A stretch of DNA of 64,000 nucleotides. Origin: Hydractinia symbiolongicarpus. Taxonomy: Eukaryota > Cnidaria > Hydrozoa > Anthoathecata > Hydractiniidae. The position numbers and the translations under genes are program-made. The stretch lies in the NCBI RefSeq assembly GCF_029227915.1, contig NC_079883.1:17610001-17674000 (forward strand), written 5' to 3'. This document shows, one piece after another, positions 34,401 to 48,780 of the stretch. Each line of letters starts with the position of its first letter. The first letter of the stretch is position 1. The notes beneath the pieces were generated by a model. It did no database searches and had not been told where the DNA came from. It worked only from the letters and a program-made list of their open reading frames with translations.

Positions 34401-34959
34401 AGGCTGCAAGAGGCCATATTGCAGTCGTTAGACGCATGTACTCGTAGTTAACGGTGTTATAACGCCATGGCGCAATGGAAAATGACTTGGGACGTCGTAG
34501 TCCATTGAGAGTGGAAGGATTACACCAATGCTAACCTGCGCAGGCACGTGCAACCACGTGATATACGTGTAAGGCCTTTATTATGGGTACAAGAGGCTAT
34601 ATTACAGCCCTTAGGGGCCTGTACCTGTAATTGACGGCGTTATAACGCCATGACACAATGGTAAACAACTTGGGACGTTGTAGTCTATTGAGAGTGGAAG
34701 GATTAGACTAATAGTAACCTGCGCAGGCACGTGGAACAACGCAAATTGCGTGTACGGCCTTTATTAGGCTGCAAAAGGTCATATTACAGCCTTTAGAGAC
34801 CTGTACACGTGGTTGACGGTGTTATAAAGCTGTGGCGCAATTGCAAACAACTTGGGACATCGTAGTCCATTGAGAGTGGAAGGATAAGACCAATGATAAC
34901 CTGCGCAGGCACGTGCAACCACGTGATATACGTGTAAGTCCTTTGCTAGGGTACAAGAG

Positions 34960-37143
34960 GCTATATTACAGACCTTAGGGGCCTGTACACGTGACTGACG
35001 TTGTTATAAAGCCATGGCGCAATGGAAAACCACTTGTGACGTCGTAGTCCATTGAGAGTGGAAGGATTAGACCATTGGTAACCTGCGCAGGCACGTGGAA
35101 CAACGTGATTTATGTATACGGACTTTAATTGGCCGCAAAAGGCCATATTACAGCCTTTAGGGGCCAGTACACGTGTTTGACGGTGTTGTAAAGCCGTGGC
35201 GATATGAAAAACAACTTGGGACGCCGTAGTCCTTTGAGAGTGGAAGGATAAGACCAATGATAACCTGCGCAGGCACGTGCAACCACGTGATATACGTGTA
35301 AGGCCTTTATTAGGGTACAAGAGGCTATATTACAGACCTTAGGGGCCTGTACCAGTAATTGACGGCGTTATAACGCCATGACACCATGGAAAACCACTTG
35401 GGACGTCGTAGTCCATTGAGAGTGGAAGGATTAGACCGTTGGTAACCTGCGCAGGCACGTGGAACAACGTGATTTATGTATACGGATTTTAATTGACCGC
35501 AAAAGGCCATATTACATCCTTTAGGGGCCAGGACACGTGTTTGACAGTGTTGTAAAGCCGTGGCGATATGGAAAACAACTTGGAACGTCGTAGTCCTTTG
35601 AGAGTGGAAGGATAAGACCAATGATAACCTGCGCAGGCACGTGCAACCACGTGATATACGTGTAAGGTCTTTATTAGGGTACAAGAGGGTATATTACAGA
35701 CCTTAGGGGCCTGTACCAGTAATTGACGGCGTTATAACGCCATGACACCATGGAAAACCACTTGGCACGTCGTAGTCCATTGAGAGTGGAAGGATTAGAC
35801 CGTTGGTAACCTGCGCAGGCACGTGGAACAACGTGATTTATGTATACGGATTTTAATTTACCGCAAAAGGCCATATTACATCCTTTAGGGGCAAGGACAC
35901 GTGTTTGACAGTGTTGTAAAGCCGTGGCGATATGGAAAACAACTTGGGACGTCGTAGTCCTTTGAGAGTGGAAGGATAAGACCAATGATAACCTGCGCAG
36001 GCACGTGCAACCACGTGATATACGTGTAAGGCTTTTATTAGGGTACAAGAGGCTATATTACAGACCTTAGGGGCCAGTACACGTGACTGACGCTGTTATA
36101 AAGCCATGGCGCAATGGAAAACCACTTGTGACGTCGTAGTCCATCGAGAGTGGAAGGATTAGACCATTGGTAACCTGCGCAGGCACGTGGAACAACGTGA
36201 TTTATGTATACGGATTTTAATTGGCCGCAAAAGGCCATATTACAGCCTTTAGGGGCCAGTACACGTGTTTGACGGTGTTGTAAAGCCGTGGCGATATGAA
36301 AAACAACTTGGGACGCCGTAGTCCTTTGAGAGTGGAAGGATAAGACCAATGATAACCTGCGCAGGCACGTGCAACCACGTGATATACGTGTAACGCCTTT
36401 ATTAGGGTACAAGAGGCTATATTACAGACCTTAGGGGCCTGTACCAGTAATTGACGGCGTTATAACGCCATGACACCATGGAAAACCACTTGGGACGTCG
36501 TAGTCCATTGAGAGTGGAAGGATTAGACCGTTGGTAACCTGCGCAGGCACGTGGAACAACGTGATTTATGTATACGGATTTTAATTGGCCGCAAAAGGCC
36601 ATATTACAGCCTTTAGGGGCCAGTACACGTGTTTGACGGTGTTGTAAAGCCGTGGCGATATGAAAAACAACTTGGGACGCCGTAGTCCTTTGAGAGTGGA
36701 AAGATAAGACCAATGATAACCTGCGCAGGCACGTGCAACCACGTGATATACGTGTAAGGCCTTTATTAGGGTACAAGAGGCTATATTACAGACCTTAGGA
36801 GCCTGTACCAGTAATTGACGGCGTTATAACGCCATGACACCATGGAAAACCACTTGGGACGTCGTAGTCCATTGAGAGTGGAAGGATTAGACCGTTGGTA
36901 ACCTGCGCAGGCACGTGGAACAACGTGATTTATGTATACAGATTTTAATTGACCGCAAAAGGCCATATTACAGCCTTTAGAGGCCTGTACACGTGGTTGA
37001 CGGTGTTATAAAGCTGTGACGCAATTGCAAACAACTTGGGACATCGTAGTCCATTGAGAGTGGAAGTATAAGACCAATGATAACCTGCGCAGGCACGTGC
37101 AACCACGTGATATGCGTGTAAGGCTTTTATTAGGGTACAAGAG
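34960..37143. repeat. 364-bp dimer array in C2, six copies
   Basis: Starts GCTATATTACAGACC (GGTATATT once) lie at 34,960, 35,324, 35,688, 36,052, 36,416 and 36,780, with the next at 37,144; every step is 364 bp. Dimers differ by few bases; for example some have GTACACGTGACTGACG and others GTACCAGTAATTGACG in the first monomer. The last copy grades into a GAGGCCTGTACACGTGG monomer. C1 has two to three copies at the homologous place, so the dimer was amplified after C1 and C2 separated. Confidence 0.9.
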
Positions 37144-39050
37144 CCTATATTACAGACCTTAGGGGCCTGTACACGTGTTTGACGGTGTTGTAAAGCCGTG
37201 GCGATATGGAAAACAACTTGGGACGTCGTAGTCCATTAAGAGTGGAAGAATTAGACCAATAGTAACCTGTGCAGGCCCGTGGAACAACGCGAATTGGGTG
37301 TACCGCCTTTATTAGGCTGCAAAAGGTCATGTTACAGCCTTTAGAGACCTGTACAATTGGTTGACGGTGTTATAAAGCTGTGGCGCAATTGCAAACAACT
37401 TGGGACGTCGTAGTCCATTGTGAGTACATGGACTACTCCGATCGAAACTTGCGCAGGCAAGTGGATCTACGTGATTCATGTGTACGGCCTCTATTAGGCA
37501 GCAAAAGGTCATGCCTTTAGAAGCCTGTACACGTGGCTGACTGTGTTTAAAAGCCGTGGCGCATTGGAAAACCACTTGGGACGTCGTATTCCGTTGAGAG
37601 TGGAAGGATTACACCAATGCTAACCTGTGCAGGCACGTGCAACCACGTGATATACGTGTAAGGCCTTTACTAGGCTGCAAGAGGCCATATTGCAGTCGTT
37701 AGAGGCATGTACTCGTAGTTAACGGTGTTATAACGCCATGGCGCAATGGAAAACGACTTGGGACGTCGTAGTCCATTAAGAGTGGAAGAATTAGACCAAT
37801 AGTAACCTGTGCAGGCACGTGGAACAACGCGAATTGGGTGTACCGCCTTTATTAGGCCGCAAAAGGCCATATTACAGCCTTTAGGGGCCTGTACACGTGT
37901 TTGACTGTGTTGTAAAGCCGTGGCGATATGGAAAACAACTTGGGACGTCGTAGTCCTTTGAGAGTGGAAGAATAAGACCAATGATAACCGGCGCAGGCAC
38001 GTGCAACCACGTGATATACGTGTAAGGCCTTTATTAGGGTACAAGAGGCTATATTACAGCCCTTAGGGGCCTGTACCTGTATTTGACGGCGTTATAACGC
38101 CATGACACAATGGTAAACAACTTGGGACGTCGTAGTCCATTGAGAGTGGAAGGATTAGACCAATTGTAACCTGCGCAGGCACGTGGAACAAGGCAAATTG
38201 GGTGTACGGCCTTTATTAGGCTGCAAAAGGTCATGTTACAGCCTTTAGAGACCTGTACACGTGGTCGACGGTGTTATAAAGCTGTAGTGCAATTGCAAAC
38301 AACTTGGCACGTCGTAGTCCATTAAGAGTACCTGGACTAGTCCGATCGTAACGTGCGCAGGCACGTGGATCTACGTGATATACGTGTAAGGCCTTTATTA
38401 GGCTGCAAGAGGCCATATTACAGCCGTTAGACGCATGTACTTGTAGTTAACGGTGTTATAACGCCACGGCGCAATGGAAAACGACTTGGGACGTCGTAGT
38501 CCATTGAGAGTGGAAGGATTAGACCAATGATAACCTGCACAGGCACGTGCAACCACGTGATATATGTGTAAGGCCTTTATTAGTGTACAAGAGGCTATAT
38601 TACAGCCATTAGGGGCTTGTACGTGTGACTGACGCTGTTATAAAGCCATGGCGCAATGGAAAACAACTAGGGGCGCTGTAGTCCATTGAGAGCGGAAGGA
38701 TAAGACCAATGGTAACCTGCGCAGGCACGTGGAACAACGTGATTTATGTATACGGACTTTATTAGGGCGCAAAAGGCCATATTACAGCCTTTATGGGCCT
38801 GTGCACGCGGTTGACGGTCTTATAACGCCGTGGCGCTATGGAAAACAACTTCGGACGTCATAGTCCATTGAGAGTGGAGGGATAAGACCAATGCTAACCT
38901 GCGCAGGCACGTGCAACCACGTGATATACGTGTAAGGCCTTTATTAGGCTGCAAGAGGCCTTATTACAGTCGTTAGACGCATGTACTTGTAGTTAAGAGT
39001 GTTATAACGCCATGGCGCAATGGAAAACGACTTGTGACGTCGTAGTCCAT
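36330..39050. repeat. 2.72-kb duplication in C2, copy 1 (about 15 monomers)
   Basis: 36,416 and 36,780 align with 39,140 and 39,504 (shift 2,724 = 15 x 182 - 6). From 37,670 the shift to the second copy is 2,360 because that copy lost two monomers. The 6 bp come from the shortened GTCATGCCTTTAG monomer. Confidence 0.8.
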
Positions 39051-41410
39051 TGAGAGTGGAAGGATAAGACCAATGATAACCTGCGCAGGCACGTGCAACC
39101 ACGTGATATACGTGTAAGGCCTTTATTAGGGTACAAGAGGCTATATTACAGACCTTAGGGGCCTGTACCAGTAATTGACGGCGTTATAACGCCATGACAC
39201 CATGGAAAACCACTTGGGACGTCGTAGTCCATTGAGAGTGGAAGGATTAGACCGTTGGTAACCTGCGCAGGCACGTGGAACAACGTGATTTATGTATACG
39301 GATTTTAATTGGCCGCAAAAGGCCATATTACAGCCTTTAGGGGCCAGTACACGTGTTTGACGGTGTTGTAAAGCCGTGGCGATATGAAAAACAACTTGGG
39401 CCGCCGTAGTCCTTTAAGAGTGGAAGGATAAGACCAATGATAACCTGCGCAGGCACGTGCAACCACGTGATATACGTTTAAGGCCTTTATTAGGGTACAA
39501 GAGGCTATATTACAGACCTTAGGAGCCTGTACCAGTAATTGACGGCGTTATAACGCCATGACACCATGGAAAACCACTTGGGACGTCGTAGTCCATTGAG
39601 AGTGGAAGGATTAGACCGTTGGTAACCTGCGCAGGCACGTGGAACAACGTGATTTATGTATACAGATTTTAATTGACCGCAAAAGGCCATATTACAGCCT
39701 TTAGAGGCCTGTACACGTGGTTGACGGTGTTATAAAGCTGTGACGCAATTGCAAACAACTTGGGACATCGTAGTCCATTGTGAGTACATGGACTACTCCG
39801 ATCGAAACTTGCGCAGGCAAGTGGATCTACGTGATTCATGTGTACGGCCTCTATTAGGCAGCAAAAGGTCATGCCTTTAGAGGCCTGTACACGTGGCTGA
39901 CTGTGTTATAAAGCCGTGGCGCATTGGAAAACCACTTGGGACGTCGTATTCCGTTGAGAGTGGAAGGATTACACCAATGCTAACCTGTGCAGGCACGTGC
40001 AACCACGTGATATACGTGTAAGGCCTTTACTAGGCTGCAAGAGGCCATATTGCTGTCGTTAGAGGCATGTACTCGTAGTTAACGGTGTTATAACGCCATG
40101 GCGCAATGGAAAACGACTTGGGACGTCGTAGTCCATTAAGAGTGGAAGAATTAGACCAATAGTAACCTGTGCAGGCACGTGGAACAACGCGAATTGGGTG
40201 TACCGCCTTTATTAGGACGCAAAAGGCCATATTACAGCCTTTAGGGGCCTGTACACGTGTTTGACGGTGTTGTAAAGCCGTGGCGATATGGAAAACAACT
40301 TGGGACGTCGTAGTCCTTTGAGAGTGGAAGAATAAGACCAATGATAACCGGCGCAGGCACGTGCAACCACGTGATATACGTGTAAGGCCTTTATTAGGGT
40401 ACAAGAGGCTATATTACAGCCCTTAGGGGCCTGTACCTGTATTTGACGGCGTTATAACGCCATGACACAATGGTAAACAACTTGGGACGTCGTAGTCCAT
40501 TGAGAGTGGAAGGATTAGACCAATTGTAACCTGCGCAGGCACGTGGAACAAGGCAAATTGGGTGTACGGCCTTTATTAGGCTGCAAAAGGTCATGTTACA
40601 GCCTTTAGAGACCTGTACACGTGGTCGACGGTGTTATAAAGCTGTAGCGCAATTGCAAACAACTTGGCACGTCGTAGTCCATTAAGAGTACCTGGACTAG
40701 TCCGATCGTAACGTGCGCAGGCACGTGGATCTACGTGATATACGTGTAAGGCCTTTATTAGGCTGCAAGAGGCCATATTACAGCCGTTAGACGCATGTAC
40801 TTGTAGTTAACGGTGTTATAACGCCACGGCGCAATGGAAAACGACTTGGGACGTCGTAGTCCATTGAGAGTGGAAGGATTAGACCAATGATAACCTGCAC
40901 AGGCACGTGCAACCACGTGATATATGTGTAAGGCCTTTATTAGTGTACAAGAGGCTATATTACAGCTATTAGGGGCTTGTACGTGTGACTGACGCTGTTA
41001 TAAAGCCATGGCGCAATGGAAAACAACTAGGGGCGCTGTAGTCCATTGAGAGCGGAAGGATAAGACCAATGGTAACCTGCGCAGGCACGTGGAACAACGT
41101 GATTTATGTATACGGACTTTATTAGGGCGCAAAAGGCCATATTACAGCCTTTATGGGCCTGTGCACGCTGTTGACGGTCTTATAACGCCGTGGCGCTATG
41201 GAAAACAACTTCGGACGTCATAGTCCATTGAGAGTGGAGGGATAAGACCAATGCTAACCTGCGCAGGCACGTGCAACCACGTGATATACGTGTAAGGCCT
41301 TTATTAGGCTGCAAGAGGCCTTATTACAGTCGTTAGACGCATGTACTTGTAGTTAAGAGTGTTATAACGCCATGGCGCAATGGAAAACGACTTGTGACGT
41401 CGTAGTCCAT
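39051..41410. repeat. 2.72-kb duplication in C2, copy 2, one dimer shorter
   Basis: The entry junction is near 39,020-39,070, where a monomer with GTTAAGAGTGTTATAACG and ACTTGTGACG runs into an alpha-type 3' end and GGGTACAAGAGGCTATATT. An internal chimeric monomer near 39,760-39,800 joins GACATCGTAGTCCATTG to TGAGTACATGGACTACTCC. In copy 1 these two halves are 364 bp apart (about 37,050 and 37,410). Neither C1 nor C3 has this duplication. Confidence 0.8.
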
Positions 41411-44400
41411 TGAGAGTGGAAGGATTAGACCAATAGTAACCTGCGCAGGCACGTGGAACAACGCGAATTGGGTGTACGACCTTTATTAGGCTGCAAAAAG
41501 TCATGTTACAGGCTTTAGAGACCTGTACACGTGGTTGACGGTGTTATAAAGCTGTGGCGCAATTGAAAACAACTTGGGACGTCGTAGTCCATTGAGAGTA
41601 CATGGACTAGTCCGATCGTAACTTGCGCAGGCACGTGGATCTACGTGATTCATGTGTACGGCCTCTATTAGCAGCAAAAAGCCATGCCATAGCCTTTAGA
41701 GGGCTGTACACGTTGATGACTGTGTTATAAAGCCGTGGCGCATTGGAAAACCACTTGGGACGTCGTAGTCCATTGAGAGTGGAAGGATTAGGCCAATGGT
41801 AACCTGCGCAGGCACGTGGAACAACGTGATTTATGTATACGGACTTTAATAGGCCGCAAAAGGCCATATTACAGCCTTTAGGGGCCTGTACACGTGGTTG
41901 ACGGTGTTGTAAAGCCGTGGCGCTATGGAAAACAACTTGGGACATCGTAGTCCATTGAGAGTGGAAGGATAAGACCAATGGTAACCTGCGCAGGCACGTG
42001 GAACCACGTGATATACGTGTAAGGACTTGAATAGGCTACAAGAGGCTATATTACAGACCTTAGGGGCCTGTACACGTGGCTGAAGCTGTTATAAAGCCAT
42101 GGCGCAATGGAAAACCACTTGGGACGTCGTAGTCCATTGAGAGTGGAAGGAATAGACCATTGGTAACCTGCGCAGGCACGTGGAACAACGTGATTTATGT
42201 ATGCGGACTTTATTAGGCCGCAAAAGGCCATATTACAGCCTTTAGGGGCCTGTACACGTGTTTGACGGTGTTGTAAAGCCGTGGCGATATGGAAAACAAC
42301 TTGGGACGTCGTAGTCCTTTGAGAGTGGAAGGATAAGACCAATGATAACCGGCGCAGGCACGTGCAACCACGTGATATACGTGTAAGGCCTTTATTAGGG
42401 TACAAGAGGCTATATTACAGCCCTTAGGGGCCTGTACCTGTAATTGACGGCGTTATAACGCCATGACACAATGGTAAACAACTTGGGACGTCGTAGTCCA
42501 TTGATAGTGAAAGGATTAGACCAATAGTAACCTGTGCAGGGACGTGAAACAACACGAATTGGGTGTACGGCCTTTATTAGGCTGCATAAGGTCATATTAG
42601 AGCCTTTAGAGACCTGTACACGTGGCTGACTGTGTTATAAAGCCGTGGCGCATTGGAAAACCACTTGGGACGTCGTAGTTTATTGAGAGTGGAAGGATAA
42701 CACCAATGCTAACCTGTGCAGGCACGTGCAACCACGTGATATACGTGTAAGGCCTTTATTAGGCTGCAAGAGGCCATATTGCAGTCGTTAGACGCATGTT
42801 CTCGTAGTTAACGGTGTTATAACGCCATGGCGCAATGTAAAACGACTTGGGACGTCGTAGTCCATTGAGAGTGGAGAGATTAGACCAATGGTAACTTGCG
42901 CAGGCACGTGGAACAAGGTGATTTATGTATACGGACTTTATTAGGCCGCAAAAGGCCGTATTGCAGTCTTTAGGGGCCTGTACACTTGGTTGACGGTGTT
43001 GTAAAGCCGTGGCGCTATGGAAAACAACTTGGGACATCGTAGTCCATTGAGAGTGGAAGGATAAGACCAATGATAACCTGCGCAGGCACGCACAACCACG
43101 TGATATACGTGTAAGGCCTTTATTAGGGTACATGAGGCTATATTACAGCCCTTAGGGGCCTGTACCAGTAATTGACGGCGTTATAACGCCATGACACCAT
43201 GGTAAAAAACTTGGGACGTCGTAGTCCATTGAGAGTGGAAGGATTTGACCAATAGCAGCCTGCGCAGGCACCTGGAACAACGCGAATTGGGTGTACGGCC
43301 TTTATAGGCTGCAAAAGGTCATATTACAGCCTTTAGAGACCTGTACACGTGGCTAACTGTGTTATAAAGCCGTGGCGCAATAGAAAACTACTTAAGACGT
43401 CGTAGTCCATTGAGAGTGGAAGGATTAGACCATTGGTAACCTGCGCAGGCACGTGCAACCACGTGATATACGTGTAAGGCCTTTATTAGGCTGCAAAAGG
43501 CCATATTACAGTCGTTAGACGCATGTACTTGTAGTTAACGGTGTTATAACGCCATGGCGCAATGGAAAACGACTTGGGACGTCGTAGTCCATTGAGAGTG
43601 GAAGGATTAGACCAATGATAACCTGTGCAGGCACGTGCAACCACGTGATATATGTGTAAGGCCTTTATTAGGCTGCAAGAGGCCTTATTACAGTCGTTAG
43701 ACGCATGTACTTGTAGTTAAGAGTGTCATAACGCCATGGCGCAATGGAAAACGACTTGTGACGTCGTAGTCCATTGAGAGTGGAAGGATTACACCAATGC
43801 TAACCTGTGCAGGCACGTGCAACCACGTGATATACGTGTAAGGCCTTTATTATGGGTACAAGAGGCTATATTACAGCCTTTAGGGGCCTGTACACGTGTT
43901 TGACGGTGTTGTAAAGCCGTGGCGATATGGAAAACAACTTGGGACGTCGTAGTCCTTTGAGAGTGGAAGGATAAGACCAATGATAACCGGCGCAGGCACG
44001 TGCAACCATGTGATATACGTGTAAGGCCTTTATTAGGCTGCAAGAGGCCATATTGCAGTCGTTAGACGTATGTACTCGTAGTTAACGGCGTTATAACGCC
44101 ATGACACAATGGTAAACAACTTGGGACGTCGTAGTCCATTGAGAGTGGAAGGATTACACCAATGCTAACCTGTGCAGGCACGTGCAACCACGTGATATAC
44201 GTGTAAGGCCTTTATTATGGGTACAAGAGGCTATATTACAGCCCTTAGGGGCCTGTACCTGTAATTGACGGCGTTATAACGCCATGACACATTGGTAAAC
44301 AACTTGGGACGTTGTAGTCTATTGAGAGTGGAAGGATTAGACTAATAGTAACCTGTGCAGGCACGTGGAACAACGCGAATTGGGTGTACCGCCTTTATTA

Positions 44401-46596
44401 GGCAGCAAAAGGTTATATTACAGCCTTTAGAGACCTGTACACGTGGTTGACGGTGTTATAAAGCCGTGGCGCAATGGAAAACCACTTGGGACGTCGTAGT
44501 CCATTGAGAGTGGAAGGATAAGACCAATGATAATCTGCGCAGTCACGTGCAACCACGTGATATACGTGTAAGGCCTTTATTAGGGTACAAGAGGCTATAT
44601 TACAGCCGTTAGGGGCCTGTGCGCGTGGCTGACGCTGTTATAAAGCCATGGCGCAATGGAAAACAACTAGGATGGTCGTAGTCCATTGAGAGCGGAAGGA
44701 TAAGACCAATGGTAACCTGCGCAGGCACGTGGAACAACGTGATTTATGTATACGGACTTTATTAGGCCGCAAAAGGCCATATTACAGCCTTTAGGGGCCT
44801 GTACACGTGGTTGACGGTGTTGTAAAGCCGTGGCGATATGAAAAACCACTTGGGACGTCGTAGTCCATTGAGAGTGGAAGGATTACACCAATGCTAACCT
44901 GTGCAGGCACGTGCAACCACGTGATATACGTGTAAGGCCTTTATTAGGCTGAAAGAGGCCATATTGCAGTCGTTAGACGCATGTACTCGTAGTTAACGGT
45001 GTTATAACGCCATGGCGCAATGGAAAACGACTTGGGACGTCGTAGTCCATTGAGAGTGGAAGGATTAGACCAATGGTAAACTGCGCAGGCACGTGGAACA
45101 ACGTGATTTATGTGTACGGACTTTATTAGGCCGCAAAAGGCCATATTACAGCCTTTAGGGGCCTGTACACGTGGTTGACGGTGTTGTAAAGCCGTGGCGC
45201 TATGGAAAATAACTTGGGACATCGTAGTCCATTGAGAGTCGAAAGATAAGACCAATGATAACCTGCGCAGGCACGTGCAACCACGTGATATACGTGTGAG
45301 GCCTTTATTAGGGTACAAGAGGCTATATTACAGACCTTAGGGGCCTGTACCAGTAATTGACGGCGTTATAACACCATGACACCATGGAAAACCACTTGGG
45401 ACGTCGTAGTCCATTGAGAGTGGAAGGATTAGACCGTTGGTAACCTGCGCAAGCACGTGGAACAACGTGACTTATGTATACGGACTTTAATTGGCCGCAA
45501 AAGGCCATATTACATCCTTTAGGGGCCAGGACACGTGTTTGACAGTGTTGTAAAGCCGTGGCGATATGGAAAACAACTTGGGACGTCGTAGTCCTTTGAG
45601 AGTGGAAAGATAAGACCAATGTTAACCTGCGCAGGCACGTGCAACCACGTGATATACGTGTAAAGTTTTTATTAGGGTACAAGAGGCTATATTACAGACC
45701 TTAAGGGCCTGTACACGTGTTTGACGGTGTTGTAAAGCCGTGGCGATATGGAAAACAACTTGGGACGTCGTAGTCCATTAAGAGTGGTAGAATGAGACCA
45801 ATAGTAACCTGTGCAGGCACGTGGAACAACGCGAATTGGGTGTACCGCCTTTATTAGGCTGCAAAAGGTTATATTAAAGCCTTTAGAGACCTGTACACGT
45901 GGTTGACGGTGTTATAAAGCCGTGGCGCAAGGGAAAACCACTTGGGACGTCGTAGTCCATTGAGAGTGGAAGGATTACACCAATGCTAACCTGTGCAGGC
46001 ACGTGCAACTACGTGATATACGTGTAAGGCCTTTATTAGGCTGCAAGAGGCCATATTGCAGTCGTTAGACGCATGTACTCGTAGTTAACGGTGTTATAAC
46101 GCCATGGCGCAATGGAAAATGACTTGGGACGTCGTAGTCCATTGAGAGTGGAAGGATTACACCAATGCTAATCTGCGCAGGCACGTGCAACCACGTGATA
46201 TACGTGTAAGGCCTTTATTATGGGTACAAGAGGCTATATTACAGCCCTTAGGGGCCTGTACCTGTAATTGACGGCGTTATAACGCCATGACACAATGGTA
46301 AACAACTTGGGACGTTGTAGTCTATTAAGAGTGGAAGGATTAGACTAATAGTAACCTGCGCAGGCACGTGGAACAACGCAAATTGCGTGTACGGCCTTTA
46401 TTAGGCTGCAAAAGGTCATATTACAGCCTTTAGAGACCTGTACACGTGGTTGACGGTGTTATAAAGCTGTGGCGCAATTGCAAACAACTTGGGACATCGT
46501 AGTCCATTGAGAGTGGAAGGATAAGACCAATGATAACCTGCGCAGGCACGTGCAACCACGTGATATACGTGTAAGTCCTTTGCTAGGGTACAAGAG

Positions 46597-48780
46597 GCTA
46601 TATTACAGACCTTAGGGGCCTGTACACGTGACTGACGCTGTTATAAAGCCATGGCGCAATGGAAAACCACTTGTGACGTCGTAGTCCATTGAGAGTGGAA
46701 GGATTAGACCATTGGTAACCTGCGCAGGCACGTGGAACAACGTGATTTATGTATACGGACTTTATTTGGCCGCAAAAGGCCATATTACAGCCTTTAGGGG
46801 CCAGCACACGTGTTTGACGGTGTTGTAAAGCCGTGGCGATATGAAAAACAACTTGGGACGCCGTAGTCCTTTGAGAGTGGAAGGATAAGACCAATGATAA
46901 CCTGCGCAGGCACGTGCAACCACGTGATATACGTGTAAGGCCTTTATTAGGGTCCAAGAGGCTATATTACAGACCTTAGGGGCCTGTACCAGTAATTGAC
47001 GGCGTTATAACGCCATGACACCATGAAAAACCACTTGGGACGTCGTAGTCCATTGAGAGTGGAAGGATTAGACCGTTGGTAACCTGCGCAGGCACGTGGA
47101 ACAACGTGATTTATGTATACGGATTTTAATTGACCGCAAAAGGCCATATTACATCCTTTAGGGGCCAGGACACGTGTTTGACAGTGTTGTAAAGCCGTGG
47201 CGATATGGAAAACAACTTGGAACGTCGTAGTCCTTTGAGAGTGGAAGGATAAGACCAATGATAACCTGCGCAGGCACGTGCAACCACGTGATATACATGT
47301 AAGGTCTTTATTAGGGTACAAGAGGCTATATTACAGACCTTAGGGGCCTGTACCAGTAATTGACGGCGTTATAACGCCATGACACCATGGAAAACCACTT
47401 GGGACGTCGTAGTCCATTGAGAGTGGAAGGATTAGACCGTTGGTAACCTGCGCAGGCACGTGGAACAACGTGATTTATGTATACGGATTTTAATTTACCG
47501 CAAAAGGCCATATTACATCCTTTAGGGGCAAGGACACGTGTTTGACAGTGTTGTAAAGCCGTGGAGATATGGAAAACAACTTGGGACGTCGTAGTCCTTT
47601 GAGAGTGGAAGGATAAGACCAATGATAACCTGCGCAGGCACGTGCAACCACGTGATATACGTGTAAGGCTTTTATTAGGGTACAAGAGGCTATATTACAG
47701 ACCTTAGGGGCCTGTACACGTGACTGACGCTGTTATAAAGCCATGGCGCAATGGAAAACCACTTGTGACGTCGTAGTCCATTGAGAGTGGAAGGATTAGA
47801 CCATTGGTAACCTGCGCAGGCACGTGGAACAACGTGATTTATGTATACGGATTTTAATTGGCCGCAAAAGGCCATATTACAGCCTTTAGGGGCCAGTACA
47901 CGTGTTTGACGGTGTTGTAAAGCCGTGGCGATATGAAAAACAACTTGGGACGCCGTAGTCCTTTGAGAGTGGAAGGATAAGACCAATGATAACCTGCGCA
48001 GGCACGTGCAACCACGTGATATACGTGTAAGGCCTTTATTAGGGTACAAGAGGCTATATTACAGACCTTAGGGGCCTGTACCAATAATTGACGGCGTTAT
48101 AACGCCATGACACCTTGGAAAACCACTTGGGACGTCGTAGTCCATTGAGAGTGGAAGGATTAGACCGTTGGTAACCTGCGCAGGCACGTGGAACAACGTG
48201 ATTTATGTATACGGATTTTAATTGGCCGCAAAAGGCCATATTACAGCCTTTAGGGGCCAGTACACGTGTTTGACGGTGTTGTAAAGTCGTGGCGATATGA
48301 AAAACAACTTGGGACGCCGTAGTCCTTTGAGAGTGGAAGGATAAGACCAATGATAACCTGCGCAGGCACGTGCAACCACGTGATATACGTGTAAGGCCTT
48401 TATTAGGGTACAAGAGGCTATATTACAGACCTTAGGAGCCTGTACCAGTAATTGACGGCGTTATAACGCCATTACACCATGGAAAACCACTTGGGACGTC
48501 GTAGTCCATTGAGAGTGGAAGGATTAGACCGTTGGTAACCTGCGCAGGCACGTGGAACAACGTGATTTATGTATACAGATTTTAATTGACCGCAAAAGGC
48601 CATATTACAGCCTTTAGAGGCCTGTACACGTGGTTGACGGTGTTATAAAGCTGTGACGCAATTGCAAACAACTTATGACATCGTAGTCCATTGAGAGTGG
48701 AAGTATAAGACCAATGATAACCTGCGCAGGCACGTGCAACCACGTGATATACGTGTAAGGCTTTTATTAGGGTACAAGAG
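46597..48780. repeat. 364-bp dimer array in C3, six copies
   Basis: Starts at 46,597, 46,961, 47,325, 47,689, 48,053 and 48,417, next at 48,781, all 364 bp apart. Copy-by-copy it matches 34,960-37,143 at shift 11,637, so the six-copy state was already present when C2 and C3 were duplicated. Confidence 0.9.

Larger units (their letters stand above)
33211..44665. repeat. Superunit C2 (11,455 bp, about 63 monomers)
   Basis: It matches C1 from ACTAGGATGGT onward but is nine monomers longer. The extra length comes from more 364-bp dimers (six at 34,960-37,143) and a 2.7-kb internal duplication (36.3-41.4 kb), partly offset by losses such as the missing second copy of the 30-31 kb local duplication. 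Single-base indels near 33,370 (GTAAACCGTGG) and 33,862 (CCGCAAAAAGG) are private. Confidence 0.75.
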
